Below, in pieces: positions 49,693-58,935 of a stretch of DNA of 64,000 nt. Below the pieces are notes generated by a model, which did not search any database, was not told the origin of the DNA, and saw only the letters and a list, made by a program, of their open reading frames with translations. Both the position numbers and the translations under genes were made by a program. This stretch comes from Lysobacter antibioticus (lineage in GTDB: Bacteria; Pseudomonadota; Gammaproteobacteria; Xanthomonadales; Xanthomonadaceae): assembly GCF_001442535.1 (NCBI RefSeq), contig NZ_CP013141.1:186037-250036 (forward strand), in the 5' to 3' direction. How positions within the stretch are numbered: the stretch's first letter is position 1; each line of letters begins with the position of its first letter.

Positions 49693-50307
49693 GTGAACAG
49701 GCCCAAGACGATGTCCATGCCCGGCGCGGCGGCCATGCTGCTGGCCTGCGCGACGAGCCCTGCGATAGCGGCGAGCGCCGAGGTCGATCATGCCCGGCCC
49801 GAGGCCGTGGTCGAAGCCGCGATCGCCTGCGCCAAGCGCCAGGATTTCACCTGCACGGCCCGGCTCATGGACCCGGCGGCCTTGGCCGATTTCCGCCGTA
49901 CGCTCGGCCCGGCTTTCGAAGAAAGCGCCGGCGACCCGCGCCTGGACGGCCTGTTCGGCGCCGACAGCGCGAAGCGCGCCAAGGATATGGACGATGCCGA
50001 GTTCCTCGCCCAGGCCCTGAGCCGGGTCAAGCGCCTGGGCTTGGTGCGGATCGACAGCGCCGCCATCGTCGCATCGGCCACAGAAGGCGAGGCCGGTTAT
50101 CACGCGGTAGTGCGCATCGCCGGGGATTTCGGCTGGCCGGAGTCGGCGGCCACGGTCGTCGACCTGGTCAGCCTGCGCAAGGTCCAGGGCCTGTGGTGGC
50201 TGCAGCCGGGGCTTGAGGCCCAGGTCATGATCGACGGCATCAAGCAGGCGCGTATGCGCGATCTCGACAGAAAAGCTGAACGGACGCCGGGCCAGGCCGG
50301 CGACTGA
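49693..50307 (+). CDS. Exported protein of unknown function
   Basis: A 204-residue product with a signal peptide ending near residue 27 (AAAMLLACATSPAIAAS). The mature part is a mixed alpha/beta domain (EAVVEAAIACAKRQDFTCTARLMDP, GYHAVVRIAGDF, GLWWLQPGLEAQ) that could be NTF2-like, but no family is recognised. A strong AGGAGG at 49680-49685, seven nucleotides before the GTG at 49693, decides the start. It sits between truB and rpsO and is probably cotranscribed with truB. Confidence 0.75.
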   Translation: MNRPKTMSMPGAAAMLLACATSPAIAASAEVDHARPEAVVEAAIACAKRQDFTCTARLMDPAALADFRRTLGPAFEESAGDPRLDGLFGADSAKRAKDMDDAEFLAQALSRVKRLGLVRIDSAAIVASATEGEAGYHAVVRIAGDFGWPESAATVVDLVSLRKVQGLWWLQPGLEAQVMIDGIKQARMRDLDRKAERTPGQAGD

Positions 50308-50381
50308 CGCGATGGGCGCCGTGGCGGTCGCGGATGTGCGGAATCATTGGTGCGCAGGTCGCATTCGCGCCCGCAGGCTGG

Positions 50382-50387
50382 TACAAT
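50382..50387 (+). promoter_or_regulatory. Candidate -10 box for rpsO
   Basis: TACAAT in the context GGTACAATCCCGCCGC lies about 145 nt upstream of rpsO, consistent with rpsO-pnp having its own promoter and a long leader. The -35 region at the proper spacing is weak (TCGCAT). Confidence 0.4.
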
Positions 50388-50533
50388 CCCGCCGCTTTTC
50401 AAGCACTTCCAAACGGGACCTGCTTGGGCGGCAATCCTCACTAAAGCAAGCGGCGGGCCAGGCGGTGCGTCGGGGCGATTTTGTCGCGACCGATTCGCTT
50501 CTGCGGGCCCCGCATCTACAGAGAACATAAGTC

Positions 50534-50794
50534 ATGTCGATCGACACCAGCAAGATCATTGAAGACAACAAGCGCGGCGCCGCCGACACCGGTTCGCCGG
50601 AAGTCCAGGTCGCTCTGCTCACCGCTCGCATCGAGTTGCTCACCGGCCACTTCAAGCAGCACAAACAAGATCACCACAGCCGCCGCGGCCTGCTGATGAT
50701 GGTCAACCGTCGTCGCAGCCTGCTTGATTACCTCAAGCGCAAAGACGGCGATCGCTACAAGGCTCTGATCGAAAAGCTCGGTCTGCGCCGCTAA
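50534..50794 (+). CDS. rpsO: 30S ribosomal protein S15
   Basis: Primary 16S rRNA binding protein of the platform. The 86 residues include [22 protein letters not shown] and [21 protein letters not shown], the helices that bind the rRNA three-way junction. In E. coli S15 represses its own translation through its leader; the 140-nt leader here may serve a similar role. It is followed by a strong hairpin and then pnp. Confidence 0.98.
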   Translation: MSIDTSKIIEDNKRGAADTGSPEVQVALLTARIELLTGHFKQHKQDHHSRRGLLMMVNRRRSLLDYLKRKDGDRYKALIEKLGLRR

Positions 50795-50804
50795 CCGGAC
50801 ACCC

Positions 50805-50838
50805 AACCGCGGCGCAGCGATGCGCCGCGGTTTGTTTT
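50805..50838 (+). terminator. Hairpin/attenuator after rpsO
   Basis: AACCGCGGCGCA (50805-50816) pairs perfectly with TGCGCCGCGGTT (50821-50832) around a GCGA tetraloop, followed by TGTTTT. It is placed like the rpsO terminator/attenuator of E. coli, where part of the transcription continues into pnp. Confidence 0.82.
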
Positions 50839-50973
50839 GGCGGGCATGAAAACCCGCGTGGCGCTGCAGGACGCAACGCCGCCTGCGCTCGATGAGCGCA
50901 TGGCTTCGACCTGGCGAAACCGGGTCACGTGCAACGCGGCCGGTCGGACCGGCGCAACGCACACCCACCTATT

Positions 50974-50993
50974 GGTCGCCGGCGCCGGCGACC
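50974..50993. other. 20-bp perfect palindrome in the pnp leader
   Basis: GGTCGCCGGC followed at once by its exact inverse lies 58 nt before the pnp start. In RNA it would form a GC-rich stem, extended by flanking CGGTCGG/CCGACCG-type sequence. In E. coli the pnp leader stem is cut by RNase III for autoregulation; this is a candidate counterpart. Confidence 0.55.
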
Positions 50994-51050
50994 GACCGGA
51001 GCGGGGCAAGGGCCCCGACCGGAACGCATAGATACCGAAGGAACCCACCC

Positions 51051-53159
51051 GTGGCAAAAATTACCAAGACCTTCCAATACGGCAACCATCAGGTGACCCT
51101 GGAGACCGGCGAAATCGCCCGTCAGGCCGGCGGCGCCGTCATCGTGAAGATGGAGGACACCGTGTTGCTGGTGACGGCCGTCGCCGCCAAGAGCGCGCGC
51201 GAAGGCCAGGACTTCTTCCCGCTCACCGTGGATTACCAAGAGAAGTTCTACGCCGGCGGTCGCATCCCGGGCGGCTTCTTCAAGCGCGAAGGCCGTGCGA
51301 CCGAGAAGGAAACGCTGATCTCGCGCCTGATCGACCGTCCGATCCGTCCGCTGTTCCCGGAGGACTACCGTAACGAAGTCCAGATCATCGCCACGGTCAT
51401 GTCGATGAATCCGGAAATCGACGGCGACATCCCGGCCCTGATCGGTGCCTCGGCCGCGCTCGCGCTGGCCGGCACCCCGTTCCAGGGCCCGATCGGCGCG
51501 GCCAAGGTCGGTTACAAGAACGGCCAGTACCTGCTCAACCCGACCGCCGCCGAGCTGGCCGAATCCGAGCTCGAGCTCGTCGTCGCCGGTACCTCGAACG
51601 CGGTGCTGATGGTCGAATCCGAAGCCAAGATGCTGTCCGAGGACGTCATGCTCGGCGCGGTGATGTTCGGCCATCGCGAAATGCAGAAGGTCATCAACAT
51701 CATCAACGAGCTCGTCGTCGAAGCCGGCACCAAGCCGTCGACGTGGGAAGCTCCGGTCAAGAACGAAGCGCTGATCGCCGCGCTTAAGGAAGCCGTGGGC
51801 GACCAGCTCGTTTCGGCGTTCCAGGTGCGCGACAAGCTGCAGCGTCGCGACGCCATCGGCGCGATCAAGAAGGACGTGCTGCAGCGCCTGGCCGGCCGCG
51901 CCGAAGCCGACGGCTGGAGCACCTCGGAGCTGTCGAAGGAATTCGGCGAGCTCGAGTACCAGACCATGCGCAACTCGGTGCTCGACACCAAGGTCCGCAT
52001 CGACGGCCGCGCCCTCGACACCGTGCGCCCGATCGCTTCGCGCGTCGGCGTGCTGCCGCGTACCCACGGCTCCTCGCTGTTCACCCGCGGCGAGACCCAG
52101 GCCATCGTGGTCGCCACCCTCGGCACCGCGCGCGACGGTCAGATCATCGACGCCGTCTCGGGCGAGTACAAGGAACACTTCCTGTTCCATTACAACTTCC
52201 CGCCTTACTCGGTCGGCGAAGCCGGCCGCATGATGGGCCCGAAGCGTCGCGAAATCGGCCACGGCCGTCTCGCCAAGCGCGGCGTGCTCGCCGTGATGCC
52301 GACGATGGAAGAATTCCCGTACACCATCCGTATCGTCTCGGAAATCACCGAGTCGAACGGTTCGTCCTCGATGGCTTCGGTCTGCGGCAGCTCGCTGGCG
52401 CTGATGGACGCCGGCGTGCCGATCAAGGCGCCGGTCGCCGGCATCGCGATGGGCCTGGTCAAGGAAGGCGACAACTTCGTCGTCCTGTCGGACATCCTGG
52501 GCGATGAAGATCACCTCGGCGACATGGACTTCAAGGTGGCCGGCACTTCCGAGGGCATCTCGGCGCTGCAGATGGACATCAAGATCCAGGGCATCACCGA
52601 AGAGATCATGAAGGTCGCGCTGGGCCAGGCGAAGGCCGGCCGTCTGCACATCCTCGGCGAGATGGCGCATGCCCTCACCGAGTCGCGCACCGAGCTGTCC
52701 GAGTACGCGCCGCGTCTGCTGACCATGAAGATCCACCCGGACAAGATCCGCGAAGTGATCGGCAAGGGCGGCTCGACCATCCAGGCGATCACCAAGGAAA
52801 CCGGCACCCAGATCGACATCCAGGACGACGGCACCATCGTCATCGCTTCGGTCAACGCCGCCGCCGCGCAGGCCGCGAAGGCGCGCATCGACCAGATCGT
52901 GTCCGACGTCGAGCCGGGCCGCATCTACGAAGGCAAGGTCGCCAAGATCATGGACTTCGGCGCCTTCGTGACGATCCTGCCGGGCAAGGACGGTCTGGTC
53001 CACGTCTCGCAGATCTCCAACGAGCGCGTCGAGAAGGTCAGCGACAAGCTCAAGGAAGGCGACGTGGTCAAGGTCAAGGTGCTGGAAGTCGACAAGCAGG
53101 GCCGTATCCGCCTGTCGATGAAGGCCGTCGAAGAAGGCGAGGGCGTCGTCGCCGAGTAA
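51051..53159 (+). CDS. pnp: Polyribonucleotide nucleotidyltransferase (PNPase)
   Basis: Phosphorolytic 3'-5' exoribonuclease of the RNA degradosome. In 702 residues: two RNase PH domains ([21 protein letters not shown]; and the second, active one with [15 protein letters not shown] and [22 protein letters not shown]), the linking helical domain, a KH domain ([19 protein letters not shown]) and an S1 domain ([23 protein letters not shown]). The GTG at 51051 gives the standard start [11 protein letters not shown]. An intrinsic terminator follows. Confidence 0.98.
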   Translation: MAKITKTFQYGNHQVTLETGEIARQAGGAVIVKMEDTVLLVTAVAAKSAREGQDFFPLTVDYQEKFYAGGRIPGGFFKREGRATEKETLISRLIDRPIRPLFPEDYRNEVQIIATVMSMNPEIDGDIPALIGASAALALAGTPFQGPIGAAKVGYKNGQYLLNPTAAELAESELELVVAGTSNAVLMVESEAKMLSEDVMLGAVMFGHREMQKVINIINELVVEAGTKPSTWEAPVKNEALIAALKEAVGDQLVSAFQVRDKLQRRDAIGAIKKDVLQRLAGRAEADGWSTSELSKEFGELEYQTMRNSVLDTKVRIDGRALDTVRPIASRVGVLPRTHGSSLFTRGETQAIVVATLGTARDGQIIDAVSGEYKEHFLFHYNFPPYSVGEAGRMMGPKRREIGHGRLAKRGVLAVMPTMEEFPYTIRIVSEITESNGSSSMASVCGSSLALMDAGVPIKAPVAGIAMGLVKEGDNFVVLSDILGDEDHLGDMDFKVAGTSEGISALQMDIKIQGITEEIMKVALGQAKAGRLHILGEMAHALTESRTELSEYAPRLLTMKIHPDKIREVIGKGGSTIQAITKETGTQIDIQDDGTIVIASVNAAAAQAAKARIDQIVSDVEPGRIYEGKVAKIMDFGAFVTILPGKDGLVHVSQISNERVEKVSDKLKEGDVVKVKVLEVDKQGRIRLSMKAVEEGEGVVAE

Positions 53160-53186
53160 TCGGCACGCGCAACGTCGGATTCGAGG

Positions 53187-53214
53187 AAAGCGGGCTTCGG
53201 CCCGCTTTTCTTTT
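53187..53214 (+). terminator. Rho-independent terminator after pnp
   Basis: AAAGCGGGC (53187-53195) pairs with GCCCGCTTT (53200-53208) around a stable TTCG tetraloop, then TCTTTT. It lies 27 nt past the pnp stop. Confidence 0.92.
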
Positions 53215-53325
53215 GTGCGGTCTTCCTTGCACCTGGGCGTACCGACTTGCGCCGGGCTCGCGGATGGGCTTCCATCGTGGCCGAACCCGGCATCGACTGC
53301 GGTTCGACCAAAGGAGAACGCCGAG

Positions 53326-54357
53326 ATGCGAAGGAAGCTGCTGTTAGGTCTGGCGATCGCGATGGCAGCCGCGCCCGCCGCGGCGCAGCCGTCACCGAGG
53401 CAAGGCGGGACATCGCCTGCCGTCGAGGCCGTGGCGGCGCCGCCCATCGTCGACATGGACGTGGTGGTGGTGTCCGGCGTGCAACCGGGGCCCGGCCTGT
53501 GGAAATTCCACAAGGGCGACCGCGTGCTGTGGATCCTGGGAACGCTGTCGCCGTTGCCCAAGGACATCACCTGGCTGTCGCGCGACATGGACGCGGCGAT
53601 AGCGCAATCGCAGCTCGCACTGCAGCCGCCGCGCCTGTCGGTCAGCGCCGACATCGGCCTGTTCGGTCGCCTGTCGTTGTTGCCTTCGATGCTGAAACTG
53701 CGCAAGAACCCCGGCGGCGCGAAGCTGCAGGACGTGTTGCCGGCGGACTTGTACGCGCGCTGGCAGGTGTTGAAGCTCAAGTACATCGGTCGCGACGACA
53801 GCGTCGAGAGCTGGCGGCCGCTGTTCGCGGCGAGCGAGCTGTATCGCGCTGCGCTGAAGAAAAGCGGTCTCGACGAAACCGGCATCGTCGGGCCGGCGAT
53901 CCGCAAGGCGGTCGAGGCGGCGGGGATCGAGACGCGCTCCACCAGCCTGCCGCTCAAGGTCGAGGACCCGAAAAAGACCCTCAAGGCCTTCAATGCGACC
54001 ACGCTCGACGACGTGGCCTGCTTCCGCAAGACACTGGACCGGCTCGAAACCGACCTGGCGATCATGACCACGCGCGCCAATGCCTGGGCCACCGGCGACA
54101 TCGACGCGCTGCGTGCCTTGCCTTACGAGGACCAGCAGGAGGCCTGTCTGAGCGCACTGACCGGTTCGGGCTTCTCGCAGAAGCTCGGCATCGACGATGT
54201 CCAGGCGCAGATGGCCGAGCATTGGTATCGCAGCGTCGACGGCGCGCTGAAAGAACAGCGGGTGGTCTTCACCATCCTGCCGATATCGCAGTTGCTCAAG
54301 GCCGACGGCGTCGTCGCCAGACTGCAGGCCAAGGGCTTCGAGGTCGAGGCGCCGTAG
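53326..54357 (+). CDS. TraB/GumN-family exported protein
   Basis: A 343-residue protein with a signal peptide (1-21). The mature part begins with the family pattern GLWKFHKGDRVLWILGTLSPLPKDITW, with GTLSPLPK in place of the GT-x-H motif of TraB metalloprotease-like members, and continues through AAIAQSQLAL; the C-terminus has RVVFTILPISQLLKADGVVARL. GumN-like proteins occur near xanthan and other loci, but the biochemical role is unproven. AAGGAG precedes the ATG at 53326. It is monocistronic and convergent with the following gene. Confidence 0.78.
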   Translation: MRRKLLLGLAIAMAAAPAAAQPSPRQGGTSPAVEAVAAPPIVDMDVVVVSGVQPGPGLWKFHKGDRVLWILGTLSPLPKDITWLSRDMDAAIAQSQLALQPPRLSVSADIGLFGRLSLLPSMLKLRKNPGGAKLQDVLPADLYARWQVLKLKYIGRDDSVESWRPLFAASELYRAALKKSGLDETGIVGPAIRKAVEAAGIETRSTSLPLKVEDPKKTLKAFNATTLDDVACFRKTLDRLETDLAIMTTRANAWATGDIDALRALPYEDQQEACLSALTGSGFSQKLGIDDVQAQMAEHWYRSVDGALKEQRVVFTILPISQLLKADGVVARLQAKGFEVEAP

Positions 54358-54499
54358 CCGGCCGCAGGCGCGTGCAGGCGCCGGGACGCGCCTGTCCGCT
54401 GTGCCCACTCGAGCTGATCCGAAGCCGATCCGGGGTCGATCTCATCGAGGCGAGAGGATGCCGGCGATGCCGCGCCGGCATCCTCTTGCCGATCGCCGA

Positions 54500-56035
54500 T
54501 CAGTGTTCGAGCACGCTCACACTGGTCACGTACTGCGAGTCGGCGGTCCACGGCGAGGGGTTGCCGACGCCGAGGCCGACCTGCAGGGTCTTGCCGGCGA
54601 TGTTGCCGAGGTCGAAATAACGCATCGGCACCAGCGCGCCCGGGCACCAACTGCGCGGGTTGGTGGTGTTGTTGTTGCGGAAGATGCCCGGGTTGCCGCG
54701 CGGGCTGAATTGCTCGTAGCTCGCGCAATCGATCTTGGTGCTGAAGCTCGCGATCTGCGCGCCGTTGAGCTTCACCGCGATGTTGGTGTTGGTGTACTCC
54801 TGGCCGCCGCTGGAAGCGCCGTAGCCGGCGATGCTGACGGCGAGGGTGGCGATGCCCAGGTTGGCGGTGTGCGAGACGGTGGCGGTGGCGATGCTGTCGT
54901 CGGTTTCCGACGAACGCGACAGCAGGCCGATCACGTCCGGGTCGCTGGCGGGCGTGAGCGTCTTGGTCGAGACCAGCGCCAGCGAGTACTTGAAGCCGAC
55001 TTCGGCGATCGCCGGGTCGGTCACGCCGTGCTGCTCGCAGGCATCGCCGCCGTATTGCGGATTGGCGCCGCCGCTGATGCCGACCCAGATGTCGCGGTCG
55101 GGATTGGCCAGCGCCGCGGCATACGGGTTCATCGGCGCGTCCGGATAGACCCGGGTCGCCTTCGCGCCCTGCCACATGTCGCTGAACGGCGAAATGAAAT
55201 CGGTGAAGGTCACCCGCGGCGTGTCGACGGTCGGCGCAATGCCCTTCGGCGTGCTGATGAAGAAGGCCGAGGCGAAGCGATCGTAGGGATCGCACTGGGC
55301 GTGATAGATGATGCGCAGGGCGACGTCGTCGCCGATCTTGGCCTTTTCGGCGTCGCTGAGCTTGCGCGCGTACTCGGTGCCGCGCTTCCACATCAGCACG
55401 CCCGCAGGCGGCGTGTAGGTGGTCGGTTCGGTGCTGCGGTAGATGCCGAATTGCGGTACCTGGTCGAGCACCTGCACCAACTTCTCGGTGGCCGGCGGCG
55501 CGTCGTGGACCTCGAACTCGTAGATACGCGCGGCGCTGTCGCTGCCCTGGGTCGGCGTGGCGATGTTGAGGCGCACATAGCGCGCGCTGGTCGCCGCGAT
55601 CGGGTGGGTGCTGACGTTGGCGGTGTTGTTGCTCACGCTGACCGCGGTGCTCCAGGCGTTGCCGTTGGCCGAGGTCTGGATGTTGAAGCTCTTGCTGTTG
55701 AACGAGGCCGGTTCGCCGCCGGCGCCGGCATGCTTGATCACGAAGCTCGATAGGGAGCGACTGGCGCCGAGGTCGACCTGCAGCCACTTGCTGCCCGCCG
55801 CGGAACAGAACTTGTCGCTGTTGCCGCCGCCGGTGCTGCCGTTGAAGGCTTTCGCCGGCGCTTCGTTGGCGTTGCACGCGGCCGAACCGGTGGCGGGTTT
55901 GTTCAGGGCGAGGTTGGCGGCCGAGGCCGTGCCGGCGAAGCCCAGGCACAGCAGCAGGCTCGCGAACTGCAAACTCGTGAACGTCAGGCCTGTGTGCAGG
56001 CCCGGCCGGGGTGGAGCGCTCTGTCTCGATGGCAT
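54500..56035 (-). CDS. Secreted F5/8 type C domain protein with PNGase F-like C-terminal region
   Basis: A 511-residue product with a signal peptide (1-39), an F5/8 type C (discoidin) carbohydrate-binding domain (about 42-168: NLALNKPATGS, KWLQVDLGASRSL, SARYVRLNIATP), and a large C-terminal region. In the latter, DRFASAFFISTP, RVTFTDFISPFSDMWQGA and the late NNNTTNPRSWCPGALVPMRYFDL resemble peptide-N-glycosidase F and related two-domain beta-jellyroll proteins. If so, it would remove N-glycans from glycoproteins outside the cell, fitting a scavenging or predatory secretome. Enzymatic identity is moderately supported only. The ATG at 56035 gives the signal peptide. Confidence 0.65.
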   Translation of the reverse strand: MPSRQSAPPRPGLHTGLTFTSLQFASLLLCLGFAGTASAANLALNKPATGSAACNANEAPAKAFNGSTGGGNSDKFCSAAGSKWLQVDLGASRSLSSFVIKHAGAGGEPASFNSKSFNIQTSANGNAWSTAVSVSNNTANVSTHPIAATSARYVRLNIATPTQGSDSAARIYEFEVHDAPPATEKLVQVLDQVPQFGIYRSTEPTTYTPPAGVLMWKRGTEYARKLSDAEKAKIGDDVALRIIYHAQCDPYDRFASAFFISTPKGIAPTVDTPRVTFTDFISPFSDMWQGAKATRVYPDAPMNPYAAALANPDRDIWVGISGGANPQYGGDACEQHGVTDPAIAEVGFKYSLALVSTKTLTPASDPDVIGLLSRSSETDDSIATATVSHTANLGIATLAVSIAGYGASSGGQEYTNTNIAVKLNGAQIASFSTKIDCASYEQFSPRGNPGIFRNNNTTNPRSWCPGALVPMRYFDLGNIAGKTLQVGLGVGNPSPWTADSQYVTSVSVLEH

Positions 56036-56407
56036 GAGGATGTCCTTGTCGGTGCGAAGGCGGCCGGCTCGACGATCGTTGCCGCGAAAGGGCTGCGGCA
56101 GGGGACGACTGGAACTGGCCGGGAACGGCGGGGCGCCGCCGCGACGGGGACCGATCGGCACGGTTTAGATCGATCCAATTGCGAGATTAGTGGAACGCGG
56201 CGGCGCACAACCCGGGCCTGTGCCCGCGCGGAGGTCGATTTAAGAGCAGCCGTCCGCAGTTTCGGATCGCGCTTCGATCGAGCGCGGGCGCAACCCGCGC
56301 GGCGGAGGCTTGGACGGGACCCATCGCGCTAGGCCTGTCGCGCGGAGTCGATGGTGCAAGACCGATCGCGCTAGGCGCCTCGCGCCGGGCATGGCAGGAT
56401 CGCGCCG
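56036..56407. other. Divergent spacer with a 12-bp direct repeat
   Basis: This is 372 nt without a gene, between the secreted glycan-active protein and the AraC-type regulator. ATCGCGCTAGGC occurs at 56323-56334 and again at 56365-56376, 42 nt apart on the same strand, each followed by a C/TCGCGC word; these are candidate AraC half-sites. A 7-bp GCGCGGG/CCCGCGC hairpin lies at 56282-56300. Confidence 0.45.
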
Positions 56408-56851
<444 letters not shown>

Positions 56852-56944
56852 GGTCGTGGGCGCTGGGTTGTGGATGGATCGCTGCGTCGGTGGCCGTCGC
56901 AGCGCGGTCGCGGCTCGCGACGCTCCTGCTCCAGAGTATGAAGG

Positions 56945-57493
56945 TCAGTGGGTGTGGTAGATCTTGCTGAGGATCTTCCACTCGCCACCGACCTTCAGCA
57001 ATTGGAACAGGTCGCTGTAGCGCGCGCCGTTCCAATGGTCGGATTCGACCCGCACCTGCGCGACGCTGCCGACGATCTCGATCGAGACGATCTGCGCCTG
57101 CAGTTGCTTGGCCGCGGGCGCGCTGTCGATGTAGTCGAACAGGCTACGGATCGGGCCGCCGCTCAGGCTGCCGTCGGGGGCGAGGCCGTGGATGGTCGCC
57201 TGCGGCAGGAACGCCGTGCGCATGAGTTCGCTCTTGCCCTGGCGGCCGGCCTCGATATAGCGATCGAGAACCTTGCGCACGGCGGCGTAGTCTTCCGCAG
57301 AGGCCGTGGGTACGAGCTTGTTCGCTTCTGGCGAGGGCGCGGCTTGGGCTTGTGCGGCGGCGCCGCACCACGGCAGCAGCAGGACAAGAGCCGATGCCAG
57401 CATCAACAGTCGTACTGGCCTTGCATCGTCTGTGGGGCGCATGGGTCGACCTGTGGTGGGCGTGCTGTGGCGGGGCATGCTTGTGATGGGCAT
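56945..57493 (-). CDS. Exported NTF2-like protein, putative lumazine-binding family
   Basis: A 182-residue product. A membrane-spanning signal (RLLMLASALVLLLPWCGAAAQA) is followed by a domain matching the 'putative lumazine-binding' NTF2-like family: DYAAVRKVLDRYIEAGRQGKSE, AFLPQATIHG, VAQVRVESDHWNGARYSDLFQLLK and GEWKILSKIYHTH at the very end. Ligand and role are not known. GGGAG five nucleotides before the ATG at 57493 favours this start; ATGs at 57478 and 57442 would shorten the leader. Confidence 0.78.
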   Translation of the reverse strand: MPITSMPRHSTPTTGRPMRPTDDARPVRLLMLASALVLLLPWCGAAAQAQAAPSPEANKLVPTASAEDYAAVRKVLDRYIEAGRQGKSELMRTAFLPQATIHGLAPDGSLSGGPIRSLFDYIDSAPAAKQLQAQIVSIEIVGSVAQVRVESDHWNGARYSDLFQLLKVGGEWKILSKIYHTH

Positions 57494-57801
57494 GTACTCC
57501 CTGCGGCTGCCATGGCTTCGGCTCGCGCGGCTGCGCCGGCTCGTCCATCGCGCGCCGGCCTCGCCGGCGACATGGCGGTTTCGCGGAATATAGCTGCATT
57601 CGGGAACGACTACGGCCACGGTCGACGAACGGCGGTGCGGGCCGCCGCGGCGCGGAAGCTTGTCGGCGGGTCCGCGCGGTAAAGACCCGGTGTAGCGATG
57701 GCGGTCTCCCGCGGGTAGCGTTTTCCGCTACCTCGCCGGTGCCTGCGCGGGGCCGCCACGACACTGCTACATTCCGGACGTCGTTCTATGGAGCACGGGC
57801 C
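57494..57801. other. Divergent spacer before the DUF5671 gene
   Basis: A 308-nt gap without a gene. GTAGCG/CGCTAC forms a small hairpin at 57715-57731, and TACATT at 57768-57773 is a plausible -10 for the rightward gene, 28 nt before its ATG. No repeat family is present. Confidence 0.4.
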
Positions 57802-58452
57802 ATGGCCTCGGGAAGTCAGGAACTGGAGGGCTTCGTCCGCGAAGCCTTATTGCGCGGGCAATCCAAGGAGGCGACGGCGCAGGCGCTGTCGGCGGCCGGC
57901 TGGAGTGCCGAGCAGACCCGCGGCGCGCTCGATGCCTATGCCGACGTCGGCTTCGTGCTGCCGGTGCCGAAGCCGCGCGCCTCGTTGTCGGCGCGCGAAG
58001 CCTTCGCCTATCTGGTGATGTTTACCACCCTGTATTTCGTCGCCTATAACCTGGGCAGCCTGTTGTTCGACCTGATCAACGTCGCCTGGCCGGACGCCGC
58101 CGACAATGGTTACGAATTCTGGCGCAAGAGCCTCGACGACTCGCTGCGCTGGTCGGTGTCGGCGCTGGTGATCGCGTTCCCGGTGTTCGCCTTCGTCGCT
58201 CACCGGGTCGCCCGGGACGTCGCGCGACATCCGATCAAGCGCCTGTCGCCGGTGCGTCGTTGGCTGACTTACCTGACCTTGTTCATCGCCGCGACGGTGC
58301 TGATCGGCGACATGACCGCGTTGGTCTACAACCTGCTCGGCGGCGAGCTGAGCCTGCGCTTCGTGCTGAAAGTGCTGGTGGTCGCGACGATCGCCGGCAG
58401 CGTATTCGGTTACTACCTGTGGGACCTGCGTCGCGAGGAGAACCAGGCATGA
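57802..58452 (+). CDS. DUF5671-domain membrane protein
   Basis: A 216-residue protein. The N-terminal 45 residues form a UBA-like helical segment (ELEGFVREALLRGQSKEATA, LSAAGWSAEQTRGALDAY), followed by four predicted membrane helices (about 72-95, 120-140, 165-185, 193-212) typical of DUF5671 proteins. Function is unknown. Its stop overlaps the ATG of the next gene (ATGA), so the two form a coupled pair. Confidence 0.8.
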   Translation: MASGSQELEGFVREALLRGQSKEATAQALSAAGWSAEQTRGALDAYADVGFVLPVPKPRASLSAREAFAYLVMFTTLYFVAYNLGSLLFDLINVAWPDAADNGYEFWRKSLDDSLRWSVSALVIAFPVFAFVAHRVARDVARHPIKRLSPVRRWLTYLTLFIAATVLIGDMTALVYNLLGGELSLRFVLKVLVVATIAGSVFGYYLWDLRREENQA

Positions 58453-58889
58453 GCGCACCGGTCGGACGTTGGCTGCTGATCGCAGCCGCAGTGGCGATCG
58501 CGGCGGCGGTGACGGCGGCGATCGTGGTCATGGGCGGCCCAGGCGCGCAGCGCGAGGCCAAGCTCGATCAGCGCCGCACCCAGGAGCTCGACCGGATCAA
58601 CGACGAGGTGCGCGACTATTGGAAACGACAGGCGCGCCTGCCGGCGGATCTGCCGAGCCTGGCGAAGCAACCGGGCGTGGCCCTGAGCACGGCCGATCCG
58701 GTTACCGCCGCGCCCTATCGCTATGTCGCCGGCGAGGCCGGCCGCTTCCGCCTGTGCGCGAGCTTCGCCACCGACACCGGGCGCGAGGACGCTGGGCGGC
58801 GCGCTGCGGCCGATGGGTACCCGCGCGGCTGGCGCCATCCGGCCGGCGAGCATTGCTTCGAGCTCGACGCTTCCAAGCCCGAGGGCTGA
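58449..58889 (+). CDS. Membrane-anchored protein of unknown function, partner of the DUF5671 gene
   Basis: A 146-residue product with one N-terminal membrane helix (LLIAAAVAIAAAVTAAIVVM) and a periplasmic or cytoplasmic domain with LDRINDEVRDYWKRQARLPADL and two cysteines (RLCASF and EHCFELD) that could form a disulfide. The pattern of an N-terminal helix followed by a short globular domain recalls type II pseudopilin-like or DUF-type small proteins, without a firm match. It starts inside the DUF5671 stop codon. Confidence 0.72.
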   Translation: MSAPVGRWLLIAAAVAIAAAVTAAIVVMGGPGAQREAKLDQRRTQELDRINDEVRDYWKRQARLPADLPSLAKQPGVALSTADPVTAAPYRYVAGEAGRFRLCASFATDTGREDAGRRAAADGYPRGWRHPAGEHCFELDASKPEG

Positions 58890-58935
58890 GCCGGCGACGG
58901 CATTTCGGCCGCCGCCGCGATCAGGCACCGCCGCA

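Noticed and set aside
50925..54101. A 1,058-codon minus-strand open frame
   Set aside because: Shadow of pnp and the TraB/GumN-like gene; no ribosome-binding site or family motif.
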